The notes under the pieces are model-generated. The model was not told the origin of the DNA and searched no databases. It was given only the letters and a program-made list of their open reading frames with translations. This document shows, one piece after another, positions 19,863 to 30,054 of a stretch of 64,000 nt of DNA. The DNA lies in the NCBI RefSeq assembly GCF_900078305.2, contig NZ_LT546024.1, forward strand, positions 18,530 through 82,529, given 5' to 3'. The stretch is from Corynebacterium bouchesdurhonense (lineage in GTDB: Bacteria; Actinomycetota; Actinomycetes; Mycobacteriales; Mycobacteriaceae). The position numbers and the translations under genes are program-made. Within the stretch, counting starts at the first letter, position 1; every line of letters starts with the position of its first letter.

Positions 19863-20800
19863 TAGTGTGCTTTTCGACGCCTCTGACGAGCGAACTCGCT
19901 CAGCACCACGCCAGCCGCCACCGACGCGTTGAGGGACTCAACCCAGCCCTCCATGGGGATGGACATGATCACGTCGCAGTTCTCCCGCACCAGGCGCGAG
20001 ATGCCCTTGCCCTCGGAGCCGACCACGATCACCACCGGGTCCACCCCGCCCTCGAACGTGTCCAGGGTGTGCTCCCCGCCCGCGTCGAGGCCGACCACGG
20101 TGTAGCCGTTGTCCTTGAACTGCTTGATCGCGCGGGTGAGGTTGACCTCCCGCGCCACCGGCAGGCGCGCCGCGGTGCCCGCCGAGGTGCGCCACGCCAC
20201 GCCCGTGACCTGCGCGGAGCGGCGCTCCGGGATGATCACGCCGTGGCCGCCGAACGCCGCCGCCGAGCGGATCACCGCGCCCAGGTTGCGCGGGTCCGTG
20301 ATGTTGTCCAGCACCACGAACATGCCCGGCTCATCCCGGTTCTGCGACAGCAGGGAGAACACGTCGGTGTACTTGTACGGCTGGATCTTCAGGCCCAGCC
20401 CCTGGTGCATGCCGTTGCCCGTCATGTCATCCAGCTGCTGGCGCGGCACCTCGTGCACCGGGATGCCGCGCGAGTGGGCGATGCCCACGGCCTCGGTCAG
20501 GCGCTCGTCGTTGCTGGTGCCGAGCGCCACGTACAGGCCCTCGGCCGGCACCTTGGCGTGCAGGCACTCCACCACGGGGTTGCGGCCCACCACCAGGTCC
20601 GACTGCTCCTTCTCGTGGCGGCCCGAGTCGCGGCGCTGCCGCTCCAGCTTGCGCTTGTGCGCCGCGTGGTAGACGCGGTCCTCCGCCTTCGGGGTCGCGC
20701 CCTTGCCTCGCAGCGCGCGCCTGGCCTGGCCGCCCGAGCCCTTCGTGGCGCCCTTCTTGTTCTTCTTCTGCTTATCGGGGCGCTGGTACGGTTTTGCCAT
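19862..20800 (-). CDS. rlmB: 23S rRNA (guanosine-2'-O-)-methyltransferase RlmB
   Basis: SpoU/TrmD-fold (SPOUT) enzyme, 312 aa. A basic Lys/Arg-rich N-terminal extension (about 70 residues) precedes the L30e-like domain ([11 protein letters not shown]). The catalytic SPOUT motifs are [17 protein letters not shown] (about 160-176), VVGSEGKGI and [17 protein letters not shown]. It follows cysS immediately, as in M. tuberculosis (Rv3579c-Rv3580c). The motif copy 19869-19878 covers the last codons before the stop. Confidence 0.94.
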   Translation of the reverse strand: MAKPYQRPDKQKKNKKGATKGSGGQARRALRGKGATPKAEDRVYHAAHKRKLERQRRDSGRHEKEQSDLVVGRNPVVECLHAKVPAEGLYVALGTSNDERLTEAVGIAHSRGIPVHEVPRQQLDDMTGNGMHQGLGLKIQPYKYTDVFSLLSQNRDEPGMFVVLDNITDPRNLGAVIRSAAAFGGHGVIIPERRSAQVTGVAWRTSAGTAARLPVAREVNLTRAIKQFKDNGYTVVGLDAGGEHTLDTFEGGVDPVVIVVGSEGKGISRLVRENCDVIMSIPMEGWVESLNASVAAGVVLSEFARQRRRKAH

Positions 20801-22132
20801 CTACTTCATCTCCCACTTCGGTCCCTCGGGCGTGTCCACGACCTCGATGCCGGCCTCGGCCAGGCGGTCACGCACCGCGTCGGCCGCCGCCCAATCCTTC
20901 TCGGCCCTCGCCTGCGCGCGGCGCTCGAGCTCCGCGCCCACCAGCACGTCTAGGGCCTGATCTAGGGCCCGGGAGGTGTCCGCGCTCTCCTGCCACTGCC
21001 CCGGGTCGATGCCCAGCACGGCCGCCATGGCGCGGACGCGGCCAGCGATCTCGGCCGGGTCGGACGCCTTGTTGCCCTCCCGGACTTGGTTGTGGATCTC
21101 GGCGAGGGCCCGCGGTACAGAGAAGTCGTCGTCAAGCGCGAGCTCAAACTCCTCGGTCCACGTCGTCGGCTCCGGCATGCCCGCCCTGCGGACGAAGTCC
21201 TCGATGCGGCGGTAGCCAGCCGCGGCCTCCTGCAGCGCCTTCGGTGAGTACTCCAGCACGCTGCGGTAGTGGGCCGAGCCGAGGTAGTACCGCAGCTCCA
21301 CCGGGCGCACCGGCAGGGCGTCGAGGGCAAGCACATTTCCAATGGACTTGGACATCTTCTCGCCGGCGATGGTCACCCAGTGGTTGTGCATCCAGTAGTT
21401 GGCAAAGCCGTCACCGGCCGCGTGCGACTGCGCCTGCTCGTTCTCGTGGTGCGGGAACTGCAGATCCAGGCCGCCGCCGTGGATGTCGAAGGTCCCGCCC
21501 AAATACCAGGTGGACATGGCCGAGCACTCCAGGTGCCAGCCCGGCCGGCCCGGGCCCCACGGGGTGGGCCAGCTTGGCTCGCCCGGCTTCTGGGCCTTCC
21601 ACAGCGCGAAGTCCAGGCGCTCGCCGCCGCGCATCTCCTCCGGGCGGTTGCCGGACACGGAGCCGTAGTCCCCGCCCGCGGCCACCCAGGCGTCCACGTC
21701 GAAGTAGACGGAGCCGTCCTCTTCGTACGCGAAGCCGCGGTCCATCAGGCGCTGCATGTAGTCCACCATCTGGGTCACGTGCCCCGTTGCGCGCGGCTCC
21801 ACCGACGGCGGCAGCACCCCCAGCGCGTCGTACGCCCGGGTGAATTCGCGCTCGTACGTGGACACCCACTCCCACCAGGGCCGGCCATGTTCCGCCGCCT
21901 TGTTCAGGATCTTGTCGTCGATGTCCGTCACGTTGCGCACAAAGGCGACGTCATAGCCCTTGGCCAGGAACCAGCGGCGCACGATGTCGAACGCGACGCC
22001 GCTGCGCAGGTGCCCGATGTGGGGCGCGGACTGCGGCGTCGCCCCGCACAGGTAGATGGACACGTGGCCGGGGCGCACCGGCTCGAAGTCCCGCAGCGAG
22101 CGGGTGGCTGTGTCGAAGATGCGTTGAGTCAC
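20801..22132 (-). CDS. cysS: Cysteinyl-tRNA synthetase
   Basis: Class I synthetase, 443 aa, starting at GTG 22132. Zinc/ATP-site motif [18 protein letters not shown] (HIGH box) near residue 28, zinc ligands in WHLECSAMS and PHHENE, and EKMSKSIGN (KMSKS). The same frame stays open upstream through three other genes, but that is chance in GC-rich DNA; the protein match begins at this GTG. The gene order cysS-rlmB and its nearness to ispF argue against the paralogue MshC. Confidence 0.96.
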   Translation of the reverse strand: MTQRIFDTATRSLRDFEPVRPGHVSIYLCGATPQSAPHIGHLRSGVAFDIVRRWFLAKGYDVAFVRNVTDIDDKILNKAAEHGRPWWEWVSTYEREFTRAYDALGVLPPSVEPRATGHVTQMVDYMQRLMDRGFAYEEDGSVYFDVDAWVAAGGDYGSVSGNRPEEMRGGERLDFALWKAQKPGEPSWPTPWGPGRPGWHLECSAMSTWYLGGTFDIHGGGLDLQFPHHENEQAQSHAAGDGFANYWMHNHWVTIAGEKMSKSIGNVLALDALPVRPVELRYYLGSAHYRSVLEYSPKALQEAAAGYRRIEDFVRRAGMPEPTTWTEEFELALDDDFSVPRALAEIHNQVREGNKASDPAEIAGRVRAMAAVLGIDPGQWQESADTSRALDQALDVLVGAELERRAQARAEKDWAAADAVRDRLAEAGIEVVDTPEGPKWEMK

Positions 22133-22143
22133 AGCTCCCCACT

Positions 22144-22701
22144 CTACAGCTGGGAGGATTCCACCCTGAGCTCCGAGTAGCGGGCCTCCGGAACGGTGAA
22201 GCTGTACGGCGCGCCAACGGGCTCCCACACCTGCGCGCGGCTGCACGCCACGTCCTGCGCGTCGCCGTCCAGCATGGTGAAGCCCCACACCAGGCGGCCC
22301 TGGGCGCCCGGCCCGAGCTGGTACGGCCCCACCTTCTGGTTCAGCGCCCAGCTCACCTCGTGCACGTACTTCCAGCCGTAGGCGCGCGAGACGTTCTTCA
22401 CCAGATCGCCCTTGGGCGTAAACGTGCCCGAGACCTCGAGGGTTTGCACCCGCTTCTCCTTCACGGTCTGGATCACGGGCACCGCCTCTTCCGTGTCGTT
22501 GGCCACGCTGGCGGCGTCTGTCTGCTTGAACCAGCGCCGCGTGGCCGAGACGTAAGTGTCCTTCAACCCCGGCGTGGCGCAGTGGCTCCCCGGCGCGAGG
22601 TCGGTGTTCCAGCGCTGCGGGAGCTCGAAGTCGTAGGGCTCGGCGTGCGCGGCCGGGGCGAGGAGGAGCGCGAGCGCCACGATTGCGGCCGGCTTCTTCA
22701 T
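22144..22701 (-). CDS. Secreted protein, third of three tandem paralogues (unknown function)
   Basis: 185 aa with a Sec signal peptide ending AHA (about 20). The mature protein is all-beta in pattern. It aligns with the next gene over WTV/ASV-N...VPV, then an alternating polar/hydrophobic stretch, then [18 protein letters not shown] (about 118-135) and two Cys. The pattern (amphipathic hairpin, then a Pro-Gly strand) resembles ETX/MTX2-aerolysin pore formers. That is a visual inference; no known family was identified. It follows its paralogue directly. Confidence 0.75.
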   Translation of the reverse strand: MKKPAAIVALALLLAPAAHAEPYDFELPQRWNTDLAPGSHCATPGLKDTYVSATRRWFKQTDAASVANDTEEAVPVIQTVKEKRVQTLEVSGTFTPKGDLVKNVSRAYGWKYVHEVSWALNQKVGPYQLGPGAQGRLVWGFTMLDGDAQDVACSRAQVWEPVGAPYSFTVPEARYSELRVESSQL

Positions 22702-23274
22702 CTACGCGCCCCAGTCGATGTTGTCGCGGGTGCTCACGCGGACGTGGCGCTCCTTGGGCATGGTGGCGGTGAAGGTGTTGCCAGCGCCCTGCCAAGTGTG
22801 GTTCGCGCCGCAGACGGTTTCCTGGCCCTGGAAGTCGGACACGATCCAGCCGGCCTGCAACACCGCGGTCTTGCCCGGCGCCACGTTGTACGGGCCGACC
22901 TGCTCGCCCACGGAGTAGGTCTGGGAATCGGTGTAGCTGGTGGAGAAGGTGAACTGGATCAGCTTGGCCACGTCGAAGCTCAGGCCCGCGGTGACGTTCC
23001 AGGTCTTGGTCTTCGTCTCCGTGATGGAGCGGGTGACCGGCAGCGGCTCGTCGTTGTAGTTGGACACGGTCCAGGTGCCGGCGGAGCCGTCGAAGTAGCT
23101 TCGCACGATGTTCACCGTCTGGCCGCGGTCGCCCGGGTTGGAGCAGTACGCCCCGATGGTGGTCGGGTTGGTGGCGGTGTAGTTGCGCTGCGGCAGGGCC
23201 TGGGCGACGGGTGCGGCGGCGACCATGATCGTGGTGGTGGCGGCGGCGAGGCAAGCAGTCATTGCGCGCTTCAT
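22702..23274 (-). CDS. Secreted protein, second of three tandem paralogues (unknown function)
   Basis: 190 aa with a signal peptide cleaved near AQA (26). The mature part has [17 protein letters not shown] and [16 protein letters not shown], a Ser/Thr-rich alternating pattern of about 45 residues, and then [18 protein letters not shown] (about 137-154). Two Cys (near 43 and 168) could pair outside the cell. The stop abuts the start of the third paralogue. Possible aerolysin-type pore former or cell-surface protein; function not known. Confidence 0.78.
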   Translation of the reverse strand: MKRAMTACLAAATTTIMVAAAPVAQALPQRNYTATNPTTIGAYCSNPGDRGQTVNIVRSYFDGSAGTWTVSNYNDEPLPVTRSITETKTKTWNVTAGLSFDVAKLIQFTFSTSYTDSQTYSVGEQVGPYNVAPGKTAVLQAGWIVSDFQGQETVCGANHTWQGAGNTFTATMPKERHVRVSTRDNIDWGA

Positions 23275-23313
23275 GGGAATCTCGTTTCTGTGTTCTTGGT
23301 TTATGCGTGGGGC

Positions 23314-24567
23314 TTACAGGTGGGATTGGGTGGGAACGGGCAGCTCGCGGTACTCGTCCGGGGTGACGTCCTCGGTTCGTGTCGAGCCGTCCGGGGCGGT
23401 GATCACGGCCTCGGCCCAGAACCCGCTCGGGGCGCTGGCCTGCGGCTGCGGGGTGATGCGGCTGTAGGTGCCGTCGCGCCCGGCGGAGATCTCGCGGTAG
23501 TTGATGCGCGTCATGGTGGTGCCGTACTCCACCCGCACCCGCTCGCCCGGCGCGAGCTCCACGGGCTTCAGCGCCGTGCCCACCGGCATGTGCGCGCGCA
23601 TCACCGCACCGACGGACTCGAGCCAGCCGGCGGGAACGCGCCCGCCGCCGCCCATCCAGTTGAGGTAGCCGTTGAACTCGGCGCCCACCACGTAGTCCGT
23701 CACCGGCGTGAACGTGTAGTCTCCCTTGGACCAGTTGAGGAAGTCCTGCGAGTAGCCGGGCTTGCGGAAGGTGGGCGCCACCGCCTCGATGTCGTACGGG
23801 TAGTAGGACTTGTCGCCCGGCCGCACCTTCTGCCCCAGCCGGGGCCAATCGGGGTCGCGCCGGAAGCCCGGTCCCGGCTCGACGCGCGTGTCGCGCGGGC
23901 TCGCCACCTGCTCGAGGCTCGGACCCGATGTCGCCGTGTAGGTGTCGCCCACCGGCCTGGAATTCGCGCCTTCGCTTCTCGACGGCACCTCCAACGCCAC
24001 ATCCGAGACCGAACCGTCCGCCCTGATGACGTACGCGAACGCGTAGCGCTCCGCCGGGCCGGTCCCCCGGATCACGTTCGCGCCGGGGCCGTTGCGCAGC
24101 ACCCCGTTGTCGCACGTGATGAACATGGAGATGAAGTCCTTCTCCAGCACGCCATAGTCGACGCGGAAGGATTCGCCCGGACCCAGCTTGATCGGGCCGA
24201 ACGTCTCGCCCTCGATCCAGCCGTTGGACTCCTTCAGGCCGATGTCCGCCTTTGCGGTGGTGTTCCAGCCGTTGGGCAGGGTGGCCTTGGAGTTGGCCTC
24301 GATCTTGTGGTTGGTGCCCGTCTCCACCGTGGCCGTGTACGGCACGGTCTGGTCGGTGCGGTTGGTGAACTGGAGGGTGCCGTCCGCCAGGTAGCGGCGC
24401 GCGGTCTCGCCGTAGCGCCACTGCGGGTCCGAAAACGTGGAGGTGTCGCAGGGGGTGCCGAACCCCTCGATCGGGTAGCCCTGCGGCATGGCCGGCACTG
24501 CCGACGCTGCCGGGGCGCACACCGACGCCAGCACAGTGGCGCACAGGGCGGTCAAGGTTTTCTTCAT
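23314..24567 (-). CDS. Secreted protein, first of three tandem paralogues, two-domain form
   Basis: 417 aa. The start at ATG 24567 gives a clean signal peptide ([15 protein letters not shown], cut after ASA). Two homologous modules are visible: one with [18 protein letters not shown] (about 160-177) and one with [18 protein letters not shown] (about 345-362), so the protein is an internal duplication of the unit found singly in the next two genes. TACGTT 6 bp before the ATG suggests a leaderless promoter. A motif copy lies at 23974-23983. Function unknown. Confidence 0.8.
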   Translation of the reverse strand: MKKTLTALCATVLASVCAPAASAVPAMPQGYPIEGFGTPCDTSTFSDPQWRYGETARRYLADGTLQFTNRTDQTVPYTATVETGTNHKIEANSKATLPNGWNTTAKADIGLKESNGWIEGETFGPIKLGPGESFRVDYGVLEKDFISMFITCDNGVLRNGPGANVIRGTGPAERYAFAYVIRADGSVSDVALEVPSRSEGANSRPVGDTYTATSGPSLEQVASPRDTRVEPGPGFRRDPDWPRLGQKVRPGDKSYYPYDIEAVAPTFRKPGYSQDFLNWSKGDYTFTPVTDYVVGAEFNGYLNWMGGGGRVPAGWLESVGAVMRAHMPVGTALKPVELAPGERVRVEYGTTMTRINYREISAGRDGTYSRITPQPQASAPSGFWAEAVITAPDGSTRTEDVTPDEYRELPVPTQSHL

Positions 24568-24625
24568 GCGGCTAACGTAGCCCGCACAGCCGTCTGGAGA
24601 AAAGCTGAAACAGCAGGTCAGGAAC

Positions 24626-25132
24626 CTAAGTATCCGAAGTTGGGACTTTCGTACCAAGTTGCACCAGCGCCGTGGCGATCGCGGCGCGGCCCTCGCCGCT
24701 GCCGGTGAAACCCATGTGGTCGGTGGTGGTGGCGGACACCGACACCGGCGCGCCGAGCGCCTCGCTCAAGGTCCGCTCGCACTCCTCGCGCACGGGCCCC
24801 ATCTTCGGCGTCTGGCCGATGAGCTGCGCGGAGGCGTTGATGACGCGCACACCGTGTGCGTCGACAAGCTGGCGGAGCTCCCGCAGCAGCGTGACCCCCT
24901 GCACGTTCTCGTACTCCGGGCGGCCGACGCCGACGAAGGACCCGAGGTCCCCCAACCCGGCGGCGGAAAGCACGGCGTCCACGATCGCGTGCGCGACCAC
25001 GTCCCCGTCCGAGTGGCCCTCGCAGCCGTCCTCGCCCTCGTGGAGGATGCCGCCGATCCAGCATTCCCTGCCGGGCTGGATTTGGTGGGCGTCGAACGCG
25101 GTGCCAACTCGCAGATTGTCCATGCGCCCCAC
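24626..25132 (-). CDS. ispF: 2-C-methyl-D-erythritol 2,4-cyclodiphosphate synthase IspF
   Basis: MEP-pathway enzyme, 168 aa. The metal ligands AFDAHQ (about 13-18) and [17 protein letters not shown] (about 39-55), and [14 protein letters not shown] near the C-terminus, are all conserved. ATG 25132 or the in-frame ATG 9 bp later (MDNLRVG). Normally it directly follows ispD; here an HNH gene separates them. A motif copy (24860-24869) encodes LVDAH. Confidence 0.95.
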   Translation of the reverse strand: MGRMDNLRVGTAFDAHQIQPGRECWIGGILHEGEDGCEGHSDGDVVAHAIVDAVLSAAGLGDLGSFVGVGRPEYENVQGVTLLRELRQLVDAHGVRVINASAQLIGQTPKMGPVREECERTLSEALGAPVSVSATTTDHMGFTGSGEGRAAIATALVQLGTKVPTSDT

Positions 25133-25145
25133 GCTACCTGCCGGG

Positions 25146-26600
25146 TTAGAAGGGCACCGGCTCCTCGATGCCCGCCCGCTCCGCGGAGATCATGCCCTCC
25201 TGGTACCAGCGGAGGAGGCAGGCCTTCCATTCGCCCTCGGACATGGTCATCCACATCGGCTTGCTCGGCCAGTACTCGAACCGGAGGCCGCTCGCCTTTT
25301 CCAGGCGCTCCAGCTCGGCGACGCAGGCGTGGTAGTCCTCGTCCTGCTCGTACTTCTCCACGGCCGCGTGGCAGCGGGCGTTGAACTCCGTCACAGCCGC
25401 CTTCTGCTCGCGGCGCTGGGCGATGGTCTGGCGCCAGCGGGGGCGCTCCGGGGTGGTGGACTCGGCGAGCAGGCCCTCGGGCTCCACCACCTGGTACGTG
25501 CCGTCCGCGAACAGCCACACGACCTCGCCCGTGGCGGGATCAGGCACGTAGAAGGCGCGGCGGTCCGTCTTAACGTTGTGGTGGCGCTGGCAGAGGCAGA
25601 AGAGGTTGGAGGGCGTGGTTGGGCCGCCGTCGCCGAACGGGACCCGGTGGTCCAGCTGGCACTTGTTGGCCGGGCGGTCACATCCCGGGTAGATGCAGCA
25701 CCCGTCCCGCGCCTGGACGTAGGCCTTGATCGCGTCGGTCGGCGTGTAGGACGCCGTGGTGGCCTGCTCCGCCTCCTCCAGGTCCACGATGCGGGGTGGG
25801 CGCTCCTCCATCATCGCGTTGAGCGCCTCGGTGCCCTCGGCGTCGGTCCAGCCGAAGTTGGGAACGTAGTAGGTGCTGCGGTCCGACTTCGAGGCGAAGA
25901 GGTGCAGCACGATGCCGGTGGTGGAGGTGATTTCCCCGGTGAGCAGGCGCTTGATGGCCTCGCTTTGGGAGCACTTGGCCTCCTTGGCCACCTGGCGGGT
26001 GCGCATGTCCATCAGGCCGATGGTGGCGGCGTCACCGGACACGGACAGCCCCGCGTCATAGTCGTTCAGGCCGTAAAACTCGGCCTCGCAGGAGCCGAAG
26101 GGGCGGTCCTTCTTGTCCTTGCGCTCCTTTTTCTTCTTTGGGTCCGGCGCCAACGAGGCGTCGATCTTGCGCAGGCGGTCGTTCAGGCGCCGGCGAATCG
26201 TCATCGGGGAAGGCAGCGCCTGCCCGGCGCGGGTCGGGGTGAACATCTGCACCAGGAGCTCGTCGAACTCCTCCAGGACGTCCTGCTCGGGCAGCCGGTA
26301 CAGCTTGTCCACGGTCTCGCCGACGGCCTCGAGCCGCGTGATGTCCAGGCGCCGGGTCTCGGCCTGCAGGGCCCTGAGCTTGGGCAGGTCCCGCAGCCGG
26401 TGGTAGGCCAGGATCGCCTTCTCCACCCACGCCGGGCTCCGCCCGAGCGAGGCGGCGACGCGCCCCCGCTCGAGCTCTAAGTCCAGGTCCCAAAAGCCCT
26501 GCTCGGCGTACCTGGCAAAGACCTCGTACTCGATGTCACGCGCGCGCTGCCCGCAGGCGCTCAGCTCGTCGCCGTCGCGTTCTGTGGCGAAGTAGCCCAT
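25146..26600 (-). CDS. HNH endonuclease-domain protein (DUF222-like), inserted between ispD and ispF
   Basis: 484 aa. The helical N-terminal half resembles DUF222/13E12-type proteins. The HNH nuclease motif is [19 protein letters not shown], with [11 protein letters not shown] about 20 residues later (about residues 322-362), having zinc-binding Cys pairs and catalytic His. The start at 26600 follows a GGGGGAA ribosome site. It has its own consensus promoter and interrupts a pair of genes that are normally adjacent, so it was acquired by insertion without damage. Role unknown; such genes behave as repeated, possibly mobile, elements in actinobacteria. Confidence 0.85.
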   Translation of the reverse strand: MGYFATERDGDELSACGQRARDIEYEVFARYAEQGFWDLDLELERGRVAASLGRSPAWVEKAILAYHRLRDLPKLRALQAETRRLDITRLEAVGETVDKLYRLPEQDVLEEFDELLVQMFTPTRAGQALPSPMTIRRRLNDRLRKIDASLAPDPKKKKERKDKKDRPFGSCEAEFYGLNDYDAGLSVSGDAATIGLMDMRTRQVAKEAKCSQSEAIKRLLTGEITSTTGIVLHLFASKSDRSTYYVPNFGWTDAEGTEALNAMMEERPPRIVDLEEAEQATTASYTPTDAIKAYVQARDGCCIYPGCDRPANKCQLDHRVPFGDGGPTTPSNLFCLCQRHHNVKTDRRAFYVPDPATGEVVWLFADGTYQVVEPEGLLAESTTPERPRWRQTIAQRREQKAAVTEFNARCHAAVEKYEQDEDYHACVAELERLEKASGLRFEYWPSKPMWMTMSEGEWKACLLRWYQEGMISAERAGIEEPVPF

Positions 26601-26640
26601 CGGGTTCCCCCTTTTTTCGTTTCCACCCTCGATACCGAAC

Positions 26641-26669
26641 ATTATAACCAAGAACCGGAGGGGGGACAA
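26641..26669 (-). promoter_or_regulatory. Consensus sigma-A promoter of the first HNH gene
   Basis: -35 TTGTCC (26664-26669), 17-bp spacer, -10 TATAAT (26641-26646), minus strand. The leader that follows (about 34 nt to the ATG) contains GTATCG, CGAAA and GGGGGA. The same order of words follows the TATAAT of the second HNH gene at 41261. Confidence 0.75.
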
Positions 26670-26706
26670 GGGGTTTTGCGAACTTTATCGAAAGTTTTTT
26701 CGCTGA

Positions 26707-26754
26707 CCTAAATCGCTATCCACCTAAATCGCTATCCACCTAAATCGCTATCCA
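26707..26754. repeat. Three perfect 16-bp tandem repeats at the 3' end of ispD
   Basis: Unit CCTAAATCGCTATCCA (plus strand) at 26707-26722, 26723-26738 and 26739-26754, with no mismatch. The third copy encodes the last residues of IspD; the second contributes its stop codon (TAG, 26732-26734). The unit is AT-rich for this genome. The array lies on the side of ispD that faces the inserted HNH gene. Confidence 0.97.
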
Positions 26755-27433
26755 GCAGCGCCTCGGCCAGCAGCAGGTCCACCGGCGTGGTGATCTTGAA
26801 GGCCCAAGGATCGCCGTCCACCGTGCGCACCGGCACGCCGAACCACTCCATGAGGGAGGCGTCGTCGGTGGCGGCGAAGCCCTGGGGCGAGGCGAAGTAG
26901 GCCTCGTTGGCGGCGCGCAGTGTGCGCAGGTCGAAGCCCTGGGGCGTCTGAACGGCGCGAAGCCGGGAGCGGTCGGGCGTAGAGCGCACGGCCGTGCCCT
27001 CGACGACCTTCACGGTGTCGGTGACGGGCACCACGGGCACCACGGCGGGCGCACCCGCCTCCACGGCCTGCACCACCCTGGCGATCATGGCGGGTGGGGT
27101 CAGTGCACGGGCGGCGTCGTGGATCACTACGGTTGCGTCGACAAGCGAAATGCCCCGAAGCGCGCTCCAGATGGAATCCGCGCGCTCCGCGCCGCCGTGG
27201 GCGACGCTGACGCTGAAGCCGGCGAGCTGCTCGCGCGCGAGCGGCTCCGTATCGGGGCTGACCACGACCACAATCCGGTCGATGCCCGCCTCCCCCATCG
27301 CGCGCACGGACCGCGCGATAAGGCTCTCCCCCCGCAGCTCAACGAAGGCCTTGGGCACGCCGGCGCCGAGCCGCGTCCCCTTCCCCGCGGCGGCGATGAC
27401 GGCGATGACCGGCCTACTCGTCGTCCTCGTCAT
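26732..27433 (-). CDS. ispD: 2-C-methyl-D-erythritol 4-phosphate cytidylyltransferase IspD
   Basis: MEP pathway, 233 aa. The nucleotide-binding N-terminus [17 protein letters not shown] (about 14-30), HDAARALT, and TPQGFDL near 165 match the family. The ATG overlaps the end of carD by 20 bp, so it is probably coupled to it. The C-terminus (DSDLGG) is written by a 16-bp tandem repeat, so the native end may once have been different. Motif copy 27137-27146 encodes LVDA. Confidence 0.95.
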   Translation of the reverse strand: MTRTTSRPVIAVIAAAGKGTRLGAGVPKAFVELRGESLIARSVRAMGEAGIDRIVVVVSPDTEPLAREQLAGFSVSVAHGGAERADSIWSALRGISLVDATVVIHDAARALTPPAMIARVVQAVEAGAPAVVPVVPVTDTVKVVEGTAVRSTPDRSRLRAVQTPQGFDLRTLRAANEAYFASPQGFAATDDASLMEWFGVPVRTVDGDPWAFKITTPVDLLLAEALLDSDLGG

Positions 27434-27998
27434 CGAAGCTCAGATCGTCCATGTCCAGGTCGTCGTCGATCTCCTGGGCCGGGTCGTCGCTCACGCCGGC
27501 CTTGATCTGCTCCTCGATGATCTCCTGGATGCGGGACTCCATCTCCCCGACCTTCTTCTCGTCCACCGGCTCAGCCAGCGCGAGCTCGCCGACGAGGATT
27601 TGGCGGGCCTTGCCCAGCATGCGCTTCTCACCCGCGGACAGCCCCTTGCCCTGGTCCCGGCGCCACAGGTCGCGCACCACCTCGGCGACCTTGTTGATGT
27701 CGCCCGACGCGAGGCGCTCCTGGTTCGCCTTGTAGCGCCTGGACCAGTTGCCAGCCTCCTCCACGTCGGTCTCGCGCAGGACGGAGAAGACTTTCTGCAG
27801 GCCCTCCTCGTTCACCACGTCTCGCACGCCCACCAGCTCGGTGTTCTTGATGGGCACCCGGACCTCAAGGTCGGACTGCAGGATCTGCAGCACCAAGTAG
27901 TCGAGCTTCTCCCCGCCGATCTCGCGCTGCTCGATGTCCGCGATCCGCGCCGCGCCGTGGTGCGGGTACACAACCACTTCTCCGACCTTGAACTCCAT
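27414..27998 (-). CDS. carD: CarD-family RNA polymerase-binding regulator
   Basis: 194 aa. N-terminal RNAP-interaction domain ([15 protein letters not shown], residues 5-19), C-terminal helical DNA-binding domain with [16 protein letters not shown]. In mycobacteria CarD stabilises open complexes at rRNA and many other promoters. A distinctive acidic tail ([17 protein letters not shown]) extends the usual length of about 160 aa. It is divergent from lpqE, as in M. tuberculosis Rv3583c/Rv3584. Confidence 0.95.
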   Translation of the reverse strand: MEFKVGEVVVYPHHGAARIADIEQREIGGEKLDYLVLQILQSDLEVRVPIKNTELVGVRDVVNEEGLQKVFSVLRETDVEEAGNWSRRYKANQERLASGDINKVAEVVRDLWRRDQGKGLSAGEKRMLGKARQILVGELALAEPVDEKKVGEMESRIQEIIEEQIKAGVSDDPAQEIDDDLDMDDLSFDDEDDE

Positions 27999-28174
27999 TT
28001 ACGACTCTCCTTGACAGTTCCCGGGAATCAACCACAACAGGGTACAGTGCATTGCTTGCCGACGGCCCCGTTGCCGACCACTCCAAAAGTTTACCCCTCC
28101 CCAAACTGGGAAATGTGCGCCAGCTGCGACTAAGGTGTGATGGAGATATTCGCTCGATTGATGGAGGACCCCTC

Positions 28175-28702
28175 GTGAAGTCCCTGAAGCCGGTTGCCGC
28201 ACTGTCCGTCGCCTCCGCACTGGCCCTTACCGGCTGCTCCGCCGGCCAGATCACCCAGACCTCCTCCCAGGTTGCGGCCGTGGACGGTGCCACCGGGTTC
28301 ACCGAGAACCGCGAGCTGTCGGTGCAGGACGTCACCGTGGTGCTGGACGAGAACGGCCAGGCGGCGCTCAAGTTCGTGGCCACCAACCAGGACCGCACCG
28401 AGGCCGAGCACCAGCTCGTCTCCGCCGAGGTGGACGGCGCGAAGGTGAACCTGGGCAGCGCCAAGACCATCGGCTACAACTGCAACCTGGTCGCCGACTC
28501 GCAGGACGGCCTGGACCGAATCCCCGAGGCCAAGGACGCCTGCATCCAGTACGTGCCCAACTCCGTGCAGAACAAGGACTTCGCCTACGGCGGCAACGTG
28601 CCGGTGAAGTTCAACTTCGACGCGGGCTCCATCGAGGTCACCGCCACCGTCTCTGCCCCCGGGGTGCCGTCCGGCGAGCGCGAGATGGACTTCACCCGCT
28701 AG
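28175..28702 (+). CDS. lpqE: LpqE-like lipoprotein
   Basis: 175 aa, GTG start with GGAGG 7 bp upstream. Signal peptide with lipobox LTGC (Cys about 21). The mature domain (about 150 aa) is beta-rich and has two Cys. The name rests on synteny (carD / lpqE / radA, as in M. tuberculosis Rv3583c-Rv3585) and on the lipoprotein form; function is not established. Its 3' end is duplicated in tandem just before radA. Confidence 0.85.
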   Translation: MKSLKPVAALSVASALALTGCSAGQITQTSSQVAAVDGATGFTENRELSVQDVTVVLDENGQAALKFVATNQDRTEAEHQLVSAEVDGAKVNLGSAKTIGYNCNLVADSQDGLDRIPEAKDACIQYVPNSVQNKDFAYGGNVPVKFNFDAGSIEVTATVSAPGVPSGEREMDFTR

Positions 28703-28715
28703 ACTTCACCCGCTA
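28688..28715 (+). repeat. Perfect 14-bp tandem duplication at the lpqE stop codon
   Basis: GACTTCACCCGCTA occurs at 28688-28701 and again at 28702-28715. The first copy ends the lpqE coding sequence (DFTR, stop TAG). The second fills nearly the whole spacer before the TTG start of radA. Confidence 0.97.
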
Positions 28716-28716
28716 A

Positions 28717-30054
28717 TTGGCCAAGAAACCGCGGGTGGTGCACACCTGCACCGAGTGCGGGTACACCTCGCCGAAGTGGCTCGGCCGCTGCCCTGAGTGC
28801 GGCTCGTGGGGGACGCTGCAGGAGGAGGCGCCCGCCGCAACCCCGGTCACGCTCACGCCGAACGCGCCCGCGCGGCCCATCACCGCCGTGGACGCGGCGG
28901 CCACAAACGCCATGAAGTCGGGCATCGGGGAGCTCGACCGCGTGCTCGGCTCCGGCGTGGTGCCGGGCTCCGTAGTGCTCATGGCCGGCGAACCCGGCGT
29001 GGGCAAGTCCACCCTCCTCCTCGAGGTGGCCTCCAAGTGGGCCGACACGCGCACGGCCCTCTACGTCACCGCCGAGGAATCCGCCGGCCAGGTCCGCGCC
29101 CGCGCCGAGCGCACCGGCGCGCTGAAGGAGAACCTGTACCTGGCCTCCGAGCCCAACCTGGACGTGGTCTTCGGCCACGTGGACCAGGTGAAGCCATCCC
29201 TGCTGATCGTTGACTCGGTGCAGACCATGCACGCCGCCGGGGTGGAGGGCGTGGCCGGGGGCGTGGCGCAGTCGCGCGCCGTAACCGCCGCGCTGACCTC
29301 GCTTGCCAAGACCACTAACCTGCCCGTGCTGCTGGTGGGCCACGTGACCAAGGACGGCAACGTTGCCGGCCCCCGCGTGCTTGAGCACCTGGTTGACGTG
29401 GTGCTGAACTTCGAGGGCGACAGGCAGTCCCAGCTGCGCATGCTGCGCGGCATCAAGAACCGCTTCGGCGCCACCGACGAGGTGGGCTGCTTCGAGCAGA
29501 CCGCGGACGGCATCCGCGAGGTGCCGGACCCCTCCGGCCTCTTCCTCAGCCACCGCGGCTCCACCCCCGACGGCTCCGCGGTGACCGTGGCCATGGACGG
29601 CGTGCGTCCCATGCTGGCCGAGGTGCAGGCGCTGACGGTGGACCCGGTGAACAAAAGTCCCCGACGCGTGGTCACCGGCCTGGACGGCAACCGCGTGCCC
29701 ATGGTGCTGGCGGTGCTGCAGGCGCGCTGCGGCGAGCGCACCAACGACAAGGACGCGTACGTGGCCGCCGTCGGCGGGGGGCGCATCACCGAGACGGCGA
29801 CCGACCTGGCCGTGGCCCTGGCCACCTGGTCCTCCCTCCACGAGCGCCCCCTCCCGCCGAAAACGGTGGTGATCGGCGAGGTGGGCCTGGCCGGCGAGCT
29901 GCGCCGCGTGCCCAACCTGGGCCGCCGGCTGCAGGAGGCCGCGCGCCTGGGTTACACGCGCGCCATCGTGCCCACGGGCGATGACCTGCGCGTCGAGGGC
30001 ATGCGGATCCAGCGCGTGGCCACGCTCAGCGAGACGATAGGGTTGCTCGCGTGA
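28717..30054 (+). CDS. radA: DNA repair protein RadA
   Basis: RecA-like branch-migration ATPase/helicase, 445 aa, TTG start. The N-terminal zinc finger is CTEC...CPEC (Cys 11, 14, 25, 28); Walker A GEPGVGKST is near 92; the RadA-specific KNRFG motif is near 250; the C-terminal Lon-protease-like domain follows. It is coupled to disA by GTGA. In B. subtilis RadA modulates DisA, so the pairing is functionally sensible. Confidence 0.96.
   Translation: MAKKPRVVHTCTECGYTSPKWLGRCPECGSWGTLQEEAPAATPVTLTPNAPARPITAVDAAATNAMKSGIGELDRVLGSGVVPGSVVLMAGEPGVGKSTLLLEVASKWADTRTALYVTAEESAGQVRARAERTGALKENLYLASEPNLDVVFGHVDQVKPSLLIVDSVQTMHAAGVEGVAGGVAQSRAVTAALTSLAKTTNLPVLLVGHVTKDGNVAGPRVLEHLVDVVLNFEGDRQSQLRMLRGIKNRFGATDEVGCFEQTADGIREVPDPSGLFLSHRGSTPDGSAVTVAMDGVRPMLAEVQALTVDPVNKSPRRVVTGLDGNRVPMVLAVLQARCGERTNDKDAYVAAVGGGRITETATDLAVALATWSSLHERPLPPKTVVIGEVGLAGELRRVPNLGRRLQEAARLGYTRAIVPTGDDLRVEGMRIQRVATLSETIGLLA

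Noticed and set aside
20801..22132. cysS as mshC (mycothiol ligase paralogue)
   Set aside because: It has the CysRS C-terminus and lies between ispF and rlmB, the cysS position in relatives.
20801..24544. A single open frame of 1247 codons through cysS and the three secreted-protein genes
   Set aside because: Only the last 443 codons match a protein family (CysS). The rest is antisense-free but out of frame with three good signal-peptide genes, and is a GC-rich artefact.
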